Shown here: positions 15,401 to 15,420 of the stretch, in pieces
Layout of the letters: each line of letters opens with the position of its first letter
How positions within the stretch are numbered: the first letter of the stretch is position 1
DNA from: an uncultured Prevotellaceae bacterium
GTDB lineage: Bacteria; Bacteroidota; Bacteroidia; Bacteroidales; Bacteroidaceae
Assembly (NCBI GenBank): GCA_946539635.1
Contig: CAMNHS010000020.1
Span: forward strand, 1-15,420
Reading direction: 5' to 3'
Length of the DNA stretch: 15,420 bases
Notes under the pieces: generated by a model
Told to the model about the DNA's origin: nothing
The model's input: only the letters and a program-made list of their open reading frames with translations
The model's database searches: none
Program-made: the position numbers and the translations under genes

Positions 15401-15420
15401 AGCGAGGGTACTGCCCACGA
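12401..15420 (+). CDS. Secreted trimodular esterase / GH10 xylanase / CE1 feruloyl-esterase-type enzyme (3' end cut by window)
   Basis: Open for 1006 codons and still open at the window edge. A type I signal peptide (1-20, ending DLSA before Gln21) has no lipobox. Module 1 (about 30-311) is an alpha/beta-hydrolase esterase of the BD-FAE type: GFSSGGH with nucleophile Ser151, Asp260 in HGEKDNVVP, His292 in GSHGG, and an oxyanion-loop motif HIYGSAW. An Arg/Gly-rich linker follows (314-326). Module 2 (about 335-668) is a GH10 endo-beta-1,4-xylanase: AENTMKP, GHCLCWHSQ, acid/base Glu464 in WDVVNEA and nucleophile Glu578 in HVTELDIR. Residues about 692-784 are an E-set, immunoglobulin-like module. 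Module 3 (from about 785) is CE1: HGWG at 840-843, GLSMGG with Ser927, and His1006 in TAH as the last full codon. GH10 plus CE1 matches Prevotella Xyn10D-Fae1A; the N-terminal esterase is extra. Likely target: acetylated and feruloylated xylan. The exact ester split by module 1 is unknown. Confidence 0.93.
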   Translation, partial: MKRFFYLCVCALFSLLDLSAQPAGGFGGVQQKAKLETSQEWKDVNYVGDGQKYHSCDIYLPKQQKDSYPVVVHIYGSAWFNNNGKGGADLGTIVKSLLDAGYAVVCPNHRSSADAQWPAQIHDIRAVVRFIRGEAKKYKFDSSFIATSGFSSGGHLSSIMATTNGQKQAKVGSVILDLEGNLGQYTNMPSFINAACDWSGPVDLTAMDCGNHITMGKDSPEDVLLKSKLDKEPDKYLSLSATNYVSKNCPPIIIFHGEKDNVVPVCQGKKFYELLKAAGVKTEATYPAEGSHGGPAMYTAENLQKMVNFLNSVRGNRQARGGRQRGLFDPNAAIGMKDAYKDYFKIGVAVNRRNVSAPEQKQLIRKEFNSVTAENTMKPISVHPKEGVWNWGGADSVANYCRENGIPLRGHCLCWHSQFTDWMLYDKKGRMVKKEVFYERLREHIHTVVNRYKDIVYCWDVVNEAIADRTFGRPGRPANPYRDSKLYQLCGDEFIAKAFEFAREADPNALLFYNDYNECDPGKRDRIYNMVKKMKEQGVPIDGIGMQGHYNIYGPSEEEIEDAIKKYSEIVDHIHVTELDIRTNTEQGGQLQFSRGESKPLAPYLSTIQEDQYNRIFRIFRRHSDVIDCVTFWNLSDRDSWLGVNNHPLVFDENLNPKRSYLLVKNFNASLDNVKPKEDFVSNPKNQPGQQYPMINSEGYARFRVVAPDAKSVIVSLGLGGSGGTVLRKDKDGVWTGTTEGPMDPGFHYYHLTIDGGVVNDPGTHNYFGSCRWESGIEIPAPDQDFYALRTDIPHGTVQEVLYYSPSQGKMQTAMVYLPPTYGKIAKGKQERFPVLYLQHGWGENETSWSRQGHAGLIMDNLLAEGKIKPFIIVMAYGLTNDIKFGTIGSFTAKEFETLLVDELVPFIDAHYLTKADKWNRAMAGLSMGGIETKLITTRRPEVFGYWGLLSGGTYAPEDIKDPKAVRVIFESCGSKENPDGIRKSVDALKAAGYNAHGFISEGTAH

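Noticed and set aside
1..15420. rRNA, tRNA, CRISPR array, insertion sequence, prophage or defence genes
   Set aside because: None were recognised on either strand. Direct repeats are short tandem units with no spacers, and there is no transposase, integrase or inverted-repeat-bounded element.

Overview
The window looks like chromosomal DNA of a Bacteroidota bacterium, most likely a gut or rumen Prevotella-type organism. The basis is the fused lpxC-fabZ gene, the long (388-residue) PurM, promoters of the Bacteroidota TAnnTTTG type, very tight gene packing, and a secreted GH10 xylanase joined to a CE1 feruloyl-esterase-type domain, as in Prevotella Xyn10D-Fae1A. Genus is an inference from recalled protein families; no search was run.

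Positions 51 to 11355 hold one continuous minus-strand array of ten genes with overlaps or gaps of at most 49 bases. Read in transcription order they are purM, prfA, a 50-residue unknown protein (orf50), pyrF, lpxD, lpxC-fabZ, lpxA, miaA, a class A penicillin-binding protein (PBP1A type) and a secreted GHL10/DUF187 glycoside hydrolase. A promoter matching the Bacteroidota -7 box lies just upstream of purM. The array joins nucleotide synthesis (purM, pyrF), translation (prfA, miaA), the first lipid A steps plus fatty-acid dehydration (lpxD, lpxC-fabZ, lpxA) and peptidoglycan synthesis and trimming (PBP1A, GHL10), so it reads as a growth and envelope operon.

Positions 11356 to 12182 hold a divergent promoter region with two palindromes, a leader of about 115 bases, a small secreted lysozyme-fold (lytic-transglycosylase-like) protein on the plus strand, and a strong intrinsic terminator.

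From 12401 a very large plus-strand gene runs off the right edge (over 1006 residues). It encodes a secreted three-enzyme polypeptide: an N-terminal alpha/beta-hydrolase esterase, a GH10 endo-xylanase, an immunoglobulin-like E-set module and a CE1-type esterase of the feruloyl esterase class. The three catalytic modules would together remove acyl groups from decorated xylan and cut its backbone.

The clearest signal beyond the genes is a recurrent class of short direct repeats, mostly with a 7-base period and each with a different sequence. They sit on or right beside gene ends (12 bp x3 at the GHL10 stop, 7 bp x3 after lpxC-fabZ, 7 bp x4 across the pyrF stop, about four 7-bp units at the transglycosylase stop, and a degenerate 7-bp series before the xylanase start). 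A (TA)7 tract follows prfA. No rRNA, tRNA, CRISPR array, insertion sequence or prophage gene was seen.
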